From Lycorma delicatula (lineage: Eukaryota; Arthropoda; Insecta; Hemiptera; Fulgoridae): a stretch of 64,000 nt of DNA. Positions 11,054 to 23,121 of the stretch are shown here, one piece after another. The notes beneath the pieces were generated by a model, which did not search any database, was not told where the DNA came from, and was given only the letters and a program-made list of their open reading frames with translations. The position numbers were made by a program, and so were the translations under genes. How positions within the stretch are numbered: position 1 is the first letter of the stretch; each line of letters begins with the position of its first letter. Location: positions 113,597,937 through 113,661,936 of the forward strand of contig NC_134462.1 in the NCBI RefSeq assembly GCF_047948215.1, read 5' to 3'.

Positions 11054-11816
11054 ATGTCGTTCTCGCCTACTGAAACCGGCAAGCCCCCTCGTAAATTGCA
11101 ACTAAAATTACATATATGTTTAGTAAATAACGAATCGATAAACAGTAACTGCCGTTGTCAGTCGATAGACGAAGTTAAGTCAATAAAATATCTTGGAATA
11201 ATACTGGACGATCATGTGAACTGGAATGTCCACGTACAGTATTTAACATCAATACTAAAATACCTTATTCATACTTTTTGCAAAATACACAAAATTAAAG
11301 ATCTTGAAATAATAATAATAATAATAATTAAATAATTATATATTTTTATATTTTTTTATTCTTATTCACTTTTTCAGTATAGAATCGAATTTATGGGAAG
11401 GAACATATGACACCCATCTTAATAAAATATTTATGCTCCAGAAATATTTAATTAGATCAGCTCTCAGTAGGCCAAGGTTATATCCCGGTACGCACTTATT
11501 TAAAGAATTTAAAGTTACTTTGAGACAAATGTATGTCAAGAAAGTAATACTACACATAAGCAAATATATAAATGATCTTGAATTTAAAAATACATCGTAC
11601 AATTCTCGTTCAGCAGGAATAAATACTTATACCACATTCTTTTCAAAATTAACTGTTTGCAAACGTCAATTTCCATATTACTCCAGTATATTTTTTAACA
11701 AAGCCTCGATTATTTTAACGCCCAAATATTAAATAGTAATATAATCAAAGAAATAGATGAACGGGTGAAACGCAATATGTATTTTAAATTGCCAAATTGA
11801 AAGACAAATATAATCC
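11054..11816 (+). pseudogene. CR1/Daphne-like LINE reverse transcriptase, C-terminal part
   Basis: Two open stretches (11054-11335 and about 11390-11732) are the broken C-terminal half of a non-LTR retrotransposon ORF2. The first contains the thumb-region hallmark KYLGIILDDHVNWNVHVQYL. It is interrupted by an AAT microsatellite (about 11307-11333) and a frame change. The second contains the connection 'LWEGTYDTHLNKIFMLQKYL' and runs to the natural stop near 11732. The catalytic FADD segment lies upstream and is missing. Downstream sequence to 11816 matches the inverted copy at 10421-10613. I assign the CR1/Daphne group from general resemblance; another Jockey-superfamily clade is possible. 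Confidence 0.7.
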
Positions 11817-11865
11817 ACACTAATAACAAAAAATTTAACATATTATTATATCAATAGTTATAATT

Positions 11866-12326
11866 TAAATGTCAGGAAAAGATTTTTGAAAGTGTATGTT
11901 TGGAGTGACGCTTTATATGGAAGTGAAACTTGGACAATCGGAGTATCTGAGAAGAAAAGATTAGAAGCTTTTGAAATGTGGTGCTATAGGAGAATGTTAA
12001 AAATCAGATGGGTGGATAAAGTGACAAATAAAGAGGTATTGCGGCAAATAGATGAAGAAAGAAGCATTTGGAAAAATATAGTTAAAAGAAGAGACAGACT
12101 TATAGGCCACATACTAAGGCATCCTGGAATAGTCGCTTTAATATTGGAAGGACAGGTAGAAGGGAAAAATTGTGTAGGCAGGCCACGTTTGGAGTATGTA
12201 AAACAAATTGTTGGGGATGTAGGATGTAGAACGTATACTGAAATGAAACGACTAGCACTAGATAGGGAATCTTGGAGAGCTGCATCAAACCAGTCAAATG
12301 ACTGAAGACAAAAAAAAAAAAAAAAA
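11866..12326 (+). pseudogene. RTE-like LINE, copy 1: 5'-truncated ORF2 end with poly(A)
   Basis: An open frame at 11886-12305 (139 codons) encodes the C-terminus of a non-LTR reverse transcriptase: 'ALYGSETWTIGV', 'LEAFEMWCYRRMLKIRWVDK', 'LIGHILRH' and the end 'DRESWRAASNQSND'. This is the RTE/BovB-like C-terminal region after the catalytic core. The 3' end is 'accagtcaaatgactgaaga' followed by a 17 nt poly(A) (12310-12326). A candidate 8 bp TSD, atcaatag, is at 11850-11857 and 12329-12336. No catalytic residues remain. Other copies are at 33398-35092 and 51652-52657. Confidence 0.85.
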
Positions 12327-12339
12327 TAATCAATAGCAT

Positions 12340-14050
12340 ACAACGAAATAAATTAATGTACTACTTAATATTAAAAAATCTACATATCTAAAATTATGAA
12401 TATTTAAGTATAAATTCATAAGAGTATTCAGTTGTCTTATCTTATGAATATTTCTTATTGTCTTATATGTTATCTTATAATGTGTTGTATTTATTTCTCA
12501 ATTACGAAATTATTTCTTTCTCATCTTTTAGATTACGAATTTATTGTACTTTATTTGATTTCAATAATTTTATCTTATGTTTCTATGTATTTCATCTTTT
12601 AATTCTTTTTTATTTAACTTAAATTTTCAATATAAATATTTTTATTTTTTATTTTTATGTTCCATGTTACAAAAAATAAAATAAAAAATATTTTTTAGTT
12701 AAATATTGTATTTTTAATTCAAGGTTTCTTTTGCAACCTGCGTCAAGGATAAATATGTTGAATAAAGTTGTATATGAAATTTTCAATTGACAATAAAATA
12801 AATGTTAAATATTGTAGAATAAACCAAAAAAGTTGGAAAATTAAAAAAATCGGTATTTTTAATTTTTTTCTACATTTACTACGTTAAATTTAAAAAAAAA
12901 ACTAAAAAATATTCTGCTGAAAAATGTGTTAACAGTAAAAAATTACTTAAGATTTCTTTTTTGGCTGGTGGGGGTGAACTATGAGATTTTATTGTAATGT
13001 TATTATTAAAAGTTTCAATAAACTAAGTTTTAAAAATTTAAAAAAATCGATAATTTTAAAAGTTAATAGGCTCTCCAACCCCCAATATTGGCCCCAAAAT
13101 ATTTTTTGAGTCAGTTCACTATTATTATGCCTAGGAAGACAAAAAAAATTCGGGTAAAAATATTCAATAAATAAAAAGATAGCTTTATTCGATTTTTTGT
13201 TAAGGGCTTATATAGGGGCAACTTTTTTTTAAATAGTAAGATAAGCATGCACGTATGTGCTGAGCCTAATATAAATAGGGGCTATGTTTGAAAAATTCTG
13301 AGAAAATTGACCCCAAAAATCTGTTGAGAAATTTACACCAAACGTTTACCAACAAATTGTCACATACACACAAGTTTCTGTAGAAAAATTTCATTAAAAT
13401 GGGTATATTCAGTAAAGTTATTACGCTTCATACAAGCCAACACACGTACGTATGGACATTGAGGGTTAGAAACATTTCCACCCACTTTGTCTGTGTTTTG
13501 GGATCCCTTGGTCATTAAACGTGGAGAAATGCAAAAAACCCCATACCCAATTTTTTTGACTGAGTACCATACTTCCTTCTTGCAGCATAACTCTAGAGTT
13601 ATGAGAATTTCAGAATTTTAAATTTGTTAAAAAGTTTTCTTTTTTAAAGTTTCCTTTATAAAAAAATCTTTATAAAAAAGGAAATTGTTATTACCGCCCT
13701 TAAATTATTTTATAAGAACAGATATCTCTTTGATTGGTTTAACATTCATGCTATCTCTATCTTTGTGGAGATATATTTTTATTTTATCTAAAAGGCGTTT
13801 ATTAGATCACAGTGGACTAAGTGAGACGGTAGTTAACGAAGTTTTTAAACTACCTTTATAAACTGTTTTTAAACAAATTTAACGGTTTCGATTGAGATTG
13901 CTAAACCTATATTTGTTATTTTATTGCTCAGACGGTTTTTTTTTAATTATATAATCTCTGGTAAACAATATTCATGTTTTAGAGTTTTGTTAGTTAATTG
14001 TTATTATTATTTATTATTTAAAATTTGTTCATTTATTTTATATAATAATT
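12340..14050. other. AT-rich gap with an unclassified repeat-like stretch
   Basis: 12340-12960 is very AT-rich. About 13060-13640 has the texture of a non-coding insect repeat (for example 'gtctgtgttttgggatccct') but has no second copy here. No gene seen. Confidence 0.4.
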
Positions 14051-14057
14051 CCTTCTA

Positions 14058-14760
14058 AATACTTAGGTGAAATCATTCACTGCAGATTGAAGGAAAAAAA
14101 ACATGGTAAAACAGAATAACTAAAATTAAAAGCGCATAAAATCTAACTTGGCAAACATACAATAAAAAATATCTCAATAAAATCCAAAATTCACCATTAT
14201 AACACAGTAGTTCTTCCGGTGGCGCTTTATGCTTGTGAGACTAAGAATGAAAGTAAAATGGACTAATTACTTAAAACAGAAAGGCGAATTATCAGAAAAT
14301 AAAAGTTATCAAAAGGGAGTCTGGCGAATTGCCACAAATGAAACGGTCTACAAATGAGTCGATCCGATTCTCAGTACGATGAAAAGACGAAGGATTTCCC
14401 ATTTTTTCCACTTATTAAGAACGCCTGAGAACCGAATTCTAAAACAACTGGTCACAAGGAATATTAACAAAAAACCCTGTGGAAAATATGTTGGAGAAAT
14501 CCAAAGAGATCTTCAAGAAATTAGCTTGAGGATTGAGGACGCCTGTGATAAAATGAAAATTAATTAAGTACTTCAAAACAATAGATTCAACGCGTTAAAA
14601 AATTAGAAACGCATAACAAGTGGAGGTCACAGACGAGATCAGGAAGCAACGATCTGATAGAATGACGAAATACTAGCAAAATCGAAAGCCAGACTAATAC
14701 GGAAATTCAAGAGGAACTGAAATATGGATGACTAAAGTGGTCAAATGTGGCCTCAAAAGT
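14058..14760 (+). pseudogene. Decayed non-LTR reverse transcriptase, second RTE-like lineage
   Basis: Stitching frames gives 'KYLGEIIH', then 'VVLPVALYACETKNESKMD', 'LLKTERRIIRK' and, in the open frame 14379-14567, 'FHLLRTPENRILKQLV'. The order (KYLG, YACET, ERRIIRK, LLR) is that of the post-catalytic part of RTE-like LINE reverse transcriptases. Multiple stops and frameshifts separate the pieces, so it is an old relic. It differs clearly from the three RTE-like copies in this window. The 62-codon frame alone would not be recognised as a gene. Confidence 0.65.
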
Positions 14761-14769
14761 ATAAAAAAA

Positions 14770-16218
14770 ATAATAATAAATCCTTCATATCTATTGATGA
14801 TTATTGTTTTACAACCGAAATAGCCATTTATTTTCAGACTTTAAATAACATTTTTGAAATCGTTTTTGACCAATTTTTTTTTTACAAATTATTTATTTCA
14901 AAAAAAGTTTAGCATAGCTCTTTCTTTAGGTTTTGTAAAAGCGATTGGAAAGATAATTTTAAAAGACGAACGTGTGAAAGTAGCGTGCTAATAATACTAA
15001 GAAAATTTAAAACATTTTTTTTTAATAATTAAAAACATTTGTTAGGTGCCACAAATTAAACGGGTGTAGGCATTTCTTATTTGATATTTTCGTAATGTCA
15101 CCACAGATGTATGATGAACATTGTTCCTTCTCTTGTAATATATATAAATTAAAAAAAAACTTTGTGGTACTTGAAACTGATGTATAAAAATTAAGTTAAT
15201 TATTTTCTTTCTCGAAACAGCACATTACATTCATTGATTCTACTCAGGAATAGAAATGGTAATGAGGAATTAACTGCGCGATTAATAATTTAATTGAACG
15301 ACCTAAGACTTCCCTTAAGGAAATTCTGAGTTAGTTCTTAGGTAGATCTTTACCAGTTGAAGAGAAAGTAACTTGTTCCAGCTGGCAAACTAAAATTCTT
15401 ACATCATTAGTAGTAATGTGGTTTACCCATTCTAGATAAAGATACTCTGATGGATTATAGGTGGGAGAGATAATCACTACTTAAAAAGAACGTAGACTAC
15501 TTTTGTAGAATTGTTTGTTTTGGTATAACTATCTCTCTTTGGGTATATTATTTCCCTAACTCATTATTCCCATTTTCCCATATTCTTAATCCTTTTCTCC
15601 TTAATCGGGTATACTTATGTTTTGGGTAGGCTTCCACTTGATCCAGAGTAAGAATATAAAGAACCTGCGAGTTTACTTCATCTTGCAGTTTGTGTGAATT
15701 GATGGAAATAGTTTTTTTAGCGACCCGTCCTAGAATTATTTTCTATTCGGTTGTATATTAAAACGTAATCTGGGGCATATCAAATAAAGGTGAGCCTTCT
15801 AACTCACAAATTTAATATATGCTTAAACATACAATTCTACAGATGTACGTTCATATATTTAATAAATAATTTAGTAAATTATATACTTGAGAGAAAATAG
15901 ATTAGTTTGTTAAAATAAGTTGTTATTTGTGTGTTTGTGTGTGTGTATGTTACGAATTATTGCAGGAAATTCTAAGCAGAAGTCCTTTTCTAAAGAAGCC
16001 TTTAAGAAGGATTTTTATTTAAAAAAAATAATTAACAAGTTTAAACTAAAAAGATAGGCTTGGACTGTAAAAATACATTTCTGTAGATTTAATGTTTTTT
16101 TAAATTTTTTTGTAAAAATCCATCACAAATTTCTGTTAAAAGTTCTTATCGAAGTTAACGAAAAAATAATAAATGAAATCAGATTTTTAATTATATATAT
16201 ATGTGTATGTAACATATA
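14770..16218. other. Intergenic, no gene seen
   Basis: No repeat of this window and no coding similarity recognised. Confidence 0.4.
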
Positions 16219-16228
16219 TCTTCTGTCT

Positions 16229-16229
<1 letters not shown>

Positions 16230-16263
<34 letters not shown>

Positions 16264-16277
16264 CATATATATATATA
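16230..16277. repeat. (CT)n followed by (AT)n microsatellite
   Basis: CT run 16230-16260, then an AT-rich run to the start of the palindrome. Confidence 0.9.
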
Positions 16278-16279
16278 GC

Positions 16280-16341
16280 GGCTAAATGAGCCGCTAGTAT
16301 ATATATATATATATATATATATACTAGCGGCTCATTTAGCC
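16280..16341. repeat. Perfect 62 bp palindrome
   Basis: The left arm 16280-16300 (ggctaaatgagccgctag plus tat) is the exact reverse complement of 16321-16341, and the 20 bp centre is a pure AT alternation, so all 62 bases are self-complementary. Each arm itself contains ggct...agcc and could fold alone. Confidence 0.95.
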
Positions 16342-16734
16342 AGATCCTGGATCTTCGGATCTTCGGGGCCTACCCCATAGCCATAGAATTCGTTTAACCA
16401 TGATCTGTTACATTGAAAGTGTACCTGATGCATGCAAAAGTTAGTCTTCAACCTACTAACAAATACCCCGCTTGAATTTTGAAAATCAGACGGTTAATTG
16501 CAGAGATATTATAAGAGCACCCCAATGCATCTCCTAAAAAAACGTTTCAGGGACACCCCGTTTGTTACCAGTTGATGGTGTTGATTGGTTTAGCATCCCA
16601 AGAGGTATTTGCATATCTCACCCGCAGTCCCATGGTAAGCACATTGTTGTTAAACAAACTGTTTTTAAATTTAATATTATTTTATTTAATTAAATATTTA
16701 AACTTAATTTAATTAAATAAATAAATTATTTAAT

Positions 16735-16994
16735 GTTAAGTCTAATTCTATTATTTTAGTAATATTTTTCATTCAATTGATTCGAATCAGTCAGTAAAAA
16801 CTCACAGTTCACAGTTCATTAATTCAATTAATTAAAGTTTGTGCTTCAAAGAGCAAATCTCCACTACTACATTTATACGTATATATATATATTTTTTTTT
16901 GAAATTCTTTTAGATAAAATGTATCTAAAAACCTTCCCAGTTATATCAAGAAATATGGGTAAAAATTTGGTTGTGATTGATCAAGCAGTTTTTT
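16735..16994 (-). repeat. Repeat F, copy 1, first half (split by family B)
   Basis: The reverse complement matches 46428-46720: 'ccaaatttttacccat', 'gaattaatgaactgtgaact', 'tgattcgaatcaat'. The other half is at 17688-17749, separated by family B copy 3. Unclassified element of about 290 bp. Confidence 0.8.
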
Positions 16995-17548
16995 ACTTCC
17001 TTGTACGAGTATTGTAATCGCAAAAAATTTCGGTTTTCAGATTTCAATGGAAATATCCATTTTGACCATCTCTGAATCCATTTTGACTAGTTTCGGCGCG
17101 ACTTCTGTACGTATCTTGCATAACTCAAAAACGATTAGCCGTAGGATGTTGAAATTTTGGATTGACGACTGATATAACATCTAGTTGTGCACCTTCTTTA
17201 TTGATTGCAATCGATTGAACCAAAAGTCTCTAAAAAAAGCCAAAAATCCAAACAAAATTTTGATATTCGACTTTTTCTTAACTGCACTAATAAGCTTTCA
17301 TTGAGAGCTTTTCAAAGATATGTCATAAGTGGTATTTATTTTCAGTGGTTCCAGAGTTATAGTCCAATAAAATTTTAATTAATGAAATATTTCGATCTTG
17401 AAAGCACTTCGGAGAGAATCCTATTTCATTTCCTTTCTTTTTTAACTTTTTTTAAAAATTTAAATATATTGATTTATTAATAATTATATTATATTAATAA
17501 TTAACCTCCGATTGTAAAAAAATTATACAATAAATAATAATTCAATAA

Positions 17549-17608
<60 letters not shown>

Positions 17609-17687
17609 CAAATATATATATAATATATATAAATATGATATGTAAATTAGTAGGCGTATAAGGAAGTCGTGTGGTATCCACATAAGA
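16995..17687 (+). mobile_element. Family B element, copy 3 (defines its boundaries)
   Basis: Runs from 'acttccttgtacgag' to 'cacataagat'. It splits repeat F inside a T run: T6 at 16989-16994 and T7 at 17688-17694, whereas the uninterrupted F copy at 46 kb has one run of A/T at that place. The boundaries and a T-rich target are therefore directly visible. Contains an AT microsatellite at 17553-17607. The minus-strand frame over the AT run is not a gene. Confidence 0.85.
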
Positions 17688-17749
17688 TTTTTTTGTTAAT
17701 CTCGAACAAACAAAAACCCTCTTTCTCTTTACATAATAGTAGAGAAATA
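17688..17749 (-). repeat. Repeat F, copy 1, second half
   Basis: The reverse complement reads 'tctactattatgtaaagaga' and 'gtttttgtttgttcgagatt', matching the starts of the F copies at about 46430 and 46771. Confidence 0.75.
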
Positions 17750-19224
17750 GAAAATGCTATATATTATATTCACGTAGTGTACTACATATACCATATATAG
17801 AATATTCGATATACTCTGGCTTAATAATATTTACGGGAACAGCGGATTTAAGAAAACAAAGAAGACCCCACAAGATTTTTGACTAACAAAGCAAACAAGG
17901 ATGACATATTTTCTAAAGTAATAACCGAAGTAAAAGGAGGTATCTCACAAGAAAATATTTTAATATTTGAACAAGTTAAGCTATCGACACTAATATGGTG
18001 AAAAATATATAAACAGGAATGTTAGAGTTGAAAGATGTAAAGGGAGAGATAAAAAGAGGAAAGGAGACGACCATATGATAGAATTTGTTGTAGTAACTGG
18101 CAATGAAAAATGGGATACGTCAAAATGAGTGACAAACACCGATGAGATTTTGGAAGTTAAATAGATGAGACATGTGAAACAGTTGAAATTAGACTCATAC
18201 TTTGCAGTGGCATAGGGGGATTGAAAATGAGTGAGGAGGGAGGGAGCCGACGTTCTTCCTCTAGGGAGGTCTACTCTTGCGTGTATAAATAAGTGGAAAC
18301 AAAGTAAACTCTCCTTGTCAGTCATCCTTTTAAACTATTCAAACTCGTATACCGATACAAGTTTTTACATAACATAGCCTACATCTAACAGAATGTTTCC
18401 TCTAATTCTAATTTAAGATTTTTTTCTTTTCAACAATCTAATTTATAAGAAAAAATATATGTATATTTATTCTTAACGTTCATTAAATAACTTGTAAAAC
18501 TCAAAATAATGTCAACTAGTTGTAAAATGAAAATATTCACATTTTTAAAGTTATAAGAACTAAAATTAAATGATGGTCATACTTAACACAACATAATTTG
18601 AAATTGTATATATATTCAAGTAAAGAAATGTAAAAATAAAAATAACAAATAAATTTAAAAACATTAATGGTTACTTGTAAACTAGCATGAAAGTGAGAAC
18701 AGAGTTGGTAGCCCGCGATGAAAAAATAATTTTATAGATATTTTACGTTAGAAAGAGAGATTTTTGAGATCTGACACTATAAAAGAGTAACAAATTAATG
18801 TGTTGATAAATTCAAAAAGAAAAGGTGTAGGATGAATTGAAGAGGAATGGAATTTGTGGTAGAATTATTGAAAACAAGAATTTGGTATATTAAAGTATTT
18901 ATAGTTACCTAATTTTAGAAAAATAAAATATAGTCGTTAATAAATATTACAAAAATTAAAAAAAAAAATTAAATCTACTTTACACTTTTTTGTCATATTT
19001 TAATCAAATTATTATCATACATTTCATGAGTTTAATTAGTAGTTTAATTTGGATTTCAAAAGATAACATCATATACTGAAATTTCTAATATATTTATAAA
19101 ATATCAAACAAATTTTCGATCAAACATTTACAAAGAAAGTAACGAAATAGTGAAGTTTTTTATTATTGAAATACAACTGTAAATTAACAAAACTTTTTTT
19201 GTCGCTTATATACATTTTAAAAAT
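17750..19224. other. Intergenic, no gene recognised
   Basis: The longest open frame (17990-18325, minus strand, 111 codons) is low-complexity, rich in S, F, L and T, with no recognisable domain. I do not call it. The rest is AT-rich. Confidence 0.4.
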
Positions 19225-19405
19225 TTATTCCAGTACAAGGGGAATGTTTGCAAAAGTAATGGTGGAATATTGCATTGTAACCCGACCTTAGTAATTGTGC
19301 AAAATATCATCAGTACGCAATGTCAGGAAGTATGTTAAATTAAGGATACAAAATTTGAGGACAACATTAAAAAAACTGAAAAACACATTGCGAGTTAAAA
19401 TAAAC
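19225..19405 (-). repeat. Repeat H, copy 1
   Basis: The reverse complement matches 55748-55908, for example 'tttaatttaacatacttcct' and 'attactaaggtcgggt'. The class is unknown; no ORF. Confidence 0.8.
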
Positions 19406-19839
19406 CAAGTAAAAATATGCAAGACCTATGTAAAGTAGGAAATGTTCAGTAGACTAAGTAAAATGTAGAAAATGTAAATGTTTATTTATAGAAAATATCC
19501 TTTAAATAAATGAAATTAATTTCAGAATGATATAAATAAAGGTAACGATTCTTGTAAACATTTTTTATTGTTAAGTAATTGCTAGTTAAAAGTTCGACTT
19601 AACGGTGTTTGCTAAATTGATAAAATAAGGTTACATTAAAGTTTCTAGGACTCAAATTACAGAAGTAATCGGTAGTTTTGTATGCTCTATTAACCTCAAA
19701 AATAAATAAAAAAATGGGTCCAAGAATTATTTCTTAAAATTTTCGAGAAAATTGTTCTGAAACCCAAAAAATTACAATAAAAAATATTCATTTTTATTTG
19801 GGATAAAATTTAATTTGTTAAATTACCATAAAAAAAAGC
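19406..19839. other. AT-rich gap, no gene seen
   Basis: Nothing recognised. Confidence 0.4.
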
Positions 19840-20625
19840 TCACAACACAGTTGTAGGACTTTCCCGTCACGCAGTTTTTTCTGACGCACGACTTACACAC
19901 AAAATTTAAAAAATTTACCATATTCTATAAATATAATTTTTTTTTATTTCAATGATTCTAACTAAAGCACGCGCAAATACCATATTTCATTCGCGCGGAT
20001 ATGGCGGTACTAGCCGCCACTTTAAATATTATTCATTTTTTTAATTCTACCGCTAATCTGTTACGTCACAACATAGCAGACGACTACATCAGTGAACGTC
20101 AGTGTTACACTAGCGCTCCTTGTGGTGAGAAGGGATACTAATGCCGCAGTATACCCACTTAGCCACTAGTTAATAATTTTTTGGGGTGGGGGTGCGAGTT
20201 TTCAAAAAATGTATTTTAGAAATATTATATTTAATTGTTAACAAATGTGGCTAAGAAAAAATAAGACCTACATGAGGCAAAATTTTAAGATACTGAGGGT
20301 GACCTTGCTCTATAACAGCCTCACCCCCTTGTCCTTTTAAATTGAAAATTTAATGGCATCAAAGCTCTATAGTTAATCTGACCAAATTTGGTCAAAATCG
20401 GTCCAGTAGTTCTGGAGATATAAAGTGATTTATAGGGCGATAACGTACTCATACATTTACATAAAAATATACGAGAAATATTCATCCGGTTTTTTGAGTT
20501 CTTTAGGTGTCAAAACGTAAAGATGCGGTGAAAACCGCATGTGCCCAAATTGGACCGATAACAATACTTTCCTTTCTAAGGCTATAGCTCTGTTATAGCA
20601 GAAAACGGGAAAGTAAAGAAATTGA
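19840..20625 (-). repeat. Repeat family A, copy 2
   Basis: The most continuous copy. The reverse complement starts near 'ctttactttcccgttttctg', passes 'ggtccaatttgggcacatgc', 'ggttttcaccgcat', 'tatctccagaactactgg' and ends near 'gactgcgtgacggg'-type sequence. A shared internal landmark is 'ccttgtggtgagaa'/'ccacaaggagcg' (copy 3). No ORF. Confidence 0.8.
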
Positions 20626-21066
20626 AAAGTAAAACTTAAAAAAAAGGGGGTTCAAAACCTTTAATCCTTGTTCTTTACAAAAAAATTGTTGTGAAGTTCG
20701 AAATAGTATACTTTTGTTATGAATCAAATGTATACTTTTTAGGGTAGGGATAACATTTTCTTTATTATGTGAAATTATGCAAGAAAACTAAATTAAAAAA
20801 TATTTTTTTAAGAATTTAATTCTATAAAAATAATAGTGTAATATGAATAGAAAAATGTAATAGCACTAAGAATATCAACATGATTATTTAATTGAGTTTG
20901 AAAATATTTTATTTGTTCCCATCATAATTTACTATCGAGTTGTTATAGCGTAAAAATATATAAATAACATGACGTCACTCTAATATTCAAATTATTTTTA
21001 AATAAAATCTCAAGGAAATTATCTGGAAAAATTATAAACATTTCCGCACGATACTATTAAACTCAT
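20626..21066. other. AT-rich gap, no gene seen
   Basis: Nothing recognised. Confidence 0.4.
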
Positions 21067-22199
21067 ACTAGCGACTCGTAGCTAAAATTAGTGAGAGTGC
21101 TGCTCCAGAAAGTCTTTTTCTGGGCCTTTCCAAGGTCATGGTTAAAGTTTTCTGTAAAATAAAAGAACTGAAAAAAAATGAATCAAATAGAATAGTTGGA
21201 AGCAGGATAATGTCTAATTCTACAATTTATCACATTGAAGAATATGGTACACTGTTTTACGGTATTCGGTTTAACCGAAAAAATTATAAAATGTCAATAC
21301 AGATAATATTTATTATTATTATTATTATAATATAATAACTTAATAAAACGTACGCTTAAAAACACTACAGTCCAACAGTGCTTAATTTAAATTTCTATGT
21401 ATACAGAAACAAATAATAATTACTTTTTATTAATTACCTTCTCTTTCGCCCTTCCAGCGTGTTTTTGGACAGATTTGACAATCAAAGAACCCTTGCTTTC
21501 CGTCATTTTCTGATCACTGCTGAAAAAACAACTAAACCGCTTTCTTATTCCTTCTACCGACTAAACTAGAAAAGGTAACGAACAAGGAAAGTTCCATACA
21601 AACGCAGAGTTAAAAAAAAACTACCTTCCATTTAACATTTAAACTACCTTCCATTTTTTTTTCGGTACTGCGGGAGCGACAGTGCTCTATCTACGACACA
21701 GCCTCGCGTGCAGCTTTCTATGTGCGCATGTGCACAACAGCCAAACACCACGCCGCTGGAACTGTGAAGCGCGCAGTTCCGTACAAAGAATTTTTTATCT
21801 TTTTCATAAACTGGCTACTGACATTAATGTTAAGGATTACGCTTAAGGATAAAGAAAAAAGGATTGATTATATTAAATTTTATCGATAATATCTTCTTTC
21901 TTTCTTTCTTTTTCCTGTTTAGCCTCCGGTAACTACCGTTTAGATAATTCTTCAGAGGATGAATGAGGATGATATGTATGAGTGTAAATGAAGTGTAGTC
22001 TTGTACATTCTCAGTTCGACCATTCCTGAGATGTGTGGTTAATTGAAACCCAACCACCAAAGAACACCGGTATCCACGATCTAGTATTCAAATCCATGTA
22101 AAAATATCTGGCTTTACTAGGACTTGAACTTAATATCGATAATATCAAGTGGAAATAGAGGGTGGTGCAGTTCCACAATGCCTATGCCAGCCGCCACTG
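21067..22199 (+). mobile_element. Repeat E, copy 1: DNA-transposon-like, interrupted by a SINE
   Basis: Begins with a degenerate 'actagcgactcgtagct' and ends 'ccagccgccactg'; the inverse of the end is cagtggcggct, and the second copy at 39941 begins 'cagtggtagctcgtagct'. The ends therefore form a short terminal inverted repeat near CAGTGGCGGCT. The body shares 'gggtgctgctccagaa', 'gtgtttttggacagattt' and 'ccacgccgctggaactgtga' with copy 2. The SINE at 21894-22133 sits inside. No transposase ORF; non-autonomous. A hAT-like origin is only a guess. Confidence 0.65.
21894..22133 (-). mobile_element. SINE-B, 5'-truncated, perfect 13 bp TSD
   Basis: Minus-strand SINE-B with a TTTC-repeat tail (AAAG on its own strand), 'ggctaaacagg', and body to 'caagtcctagtaaag'; the A box is lost. 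The duplication tatcgataatatc is perfect at 21881-21893 and 22134-22146. Inserted in repeat E. Confidence 0.92.
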
Positions 22200-22578
22200 C
22201 CCATCCATATTTTTTATTTAAAAAATTAACTAAAGAATAAAATTTAAAACACGTTTACGAAAATAACATAAATAATACCAAATTAAAAAAAAAAAAACTA
22301 AAAAATTGTGTTTAAAATCTTAATAATAGTTTTAGTACCACCATACTGTGAAACCACAGTGGTTCCGAAACGCGTTAACATATAATAAAAGAATGAAGCT
22401 AAGAAAGGTAAGCAGTACTCAAAATGAAACTATACTGTTCTCTTTCATACTTTTTCATACATTTTCATGCTGTTCTATTGTACTTTCTCCAGTCTAGGTT
22501 ATTCCAATTTCCAAAAATTTAATTTCCAGAGGTAGGTTGTAGGTAACTGTAACTGAAGATAAGGGGGATAAGAGGCCA

Positions 22579-22580
<2 letters not shown>

Positions 22581-22652
<72 letters not shown>
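22581..22652. repeat. (GT)n microsatellite
   Basis: 36 uninterrupted GT units. Confidence 0.95.
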
Positions 22653-22654
<2 letters not shown>

Positions 22655-23121
22655 GTGCTTGTCCAATCGTTTATATTTTTAATATTTCTATATCAAGATA
22701 AGTAAATTAGTAAAAAAGACTAAATAATTTGAGGGATCCGATTCTTTTAAAGTCGATTTTAAATAAACATCGTAGACGTAGGTCTGTAGTATTTTAAAAT
22801 TCTCGCCACTGTTTTTTTTTTCTTACTATTAATACATCTATAAATAATTTTATTTTAATTGAAAGGATTATTATGTTAGTTTAATTAACAGAAACCCCTT
22901 TGAACGATTTTATATTTGATCTACTTTAAACGAATGTAGGTTAAAAAAAAGATTTGTATCCTTCTTTATTTGAATTAGTGTTTTAAAAAACATATTTTAT
23001 GAAAGAGATTTATTATATACGTAAATCAAATTTTAATAACTTAAATAATTTTCAGTTCCTTATAAATTAAATTTTTAAAATAAATTTATATTTCTAAAAT
23101 TACGAATTTGGCCTGTGTTAA
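22653..23121. other. AT-rich gap, no gene seen
   Basis: Nothing recognised. Confidence 0.4.

Noticed and set aside
17990..18325. 111-codon minus-strand open frame
   Set aside because: Low-complexity S/F/L/T composition, no domain, no repeat copy and no splice or expression evidence. Probably chance.
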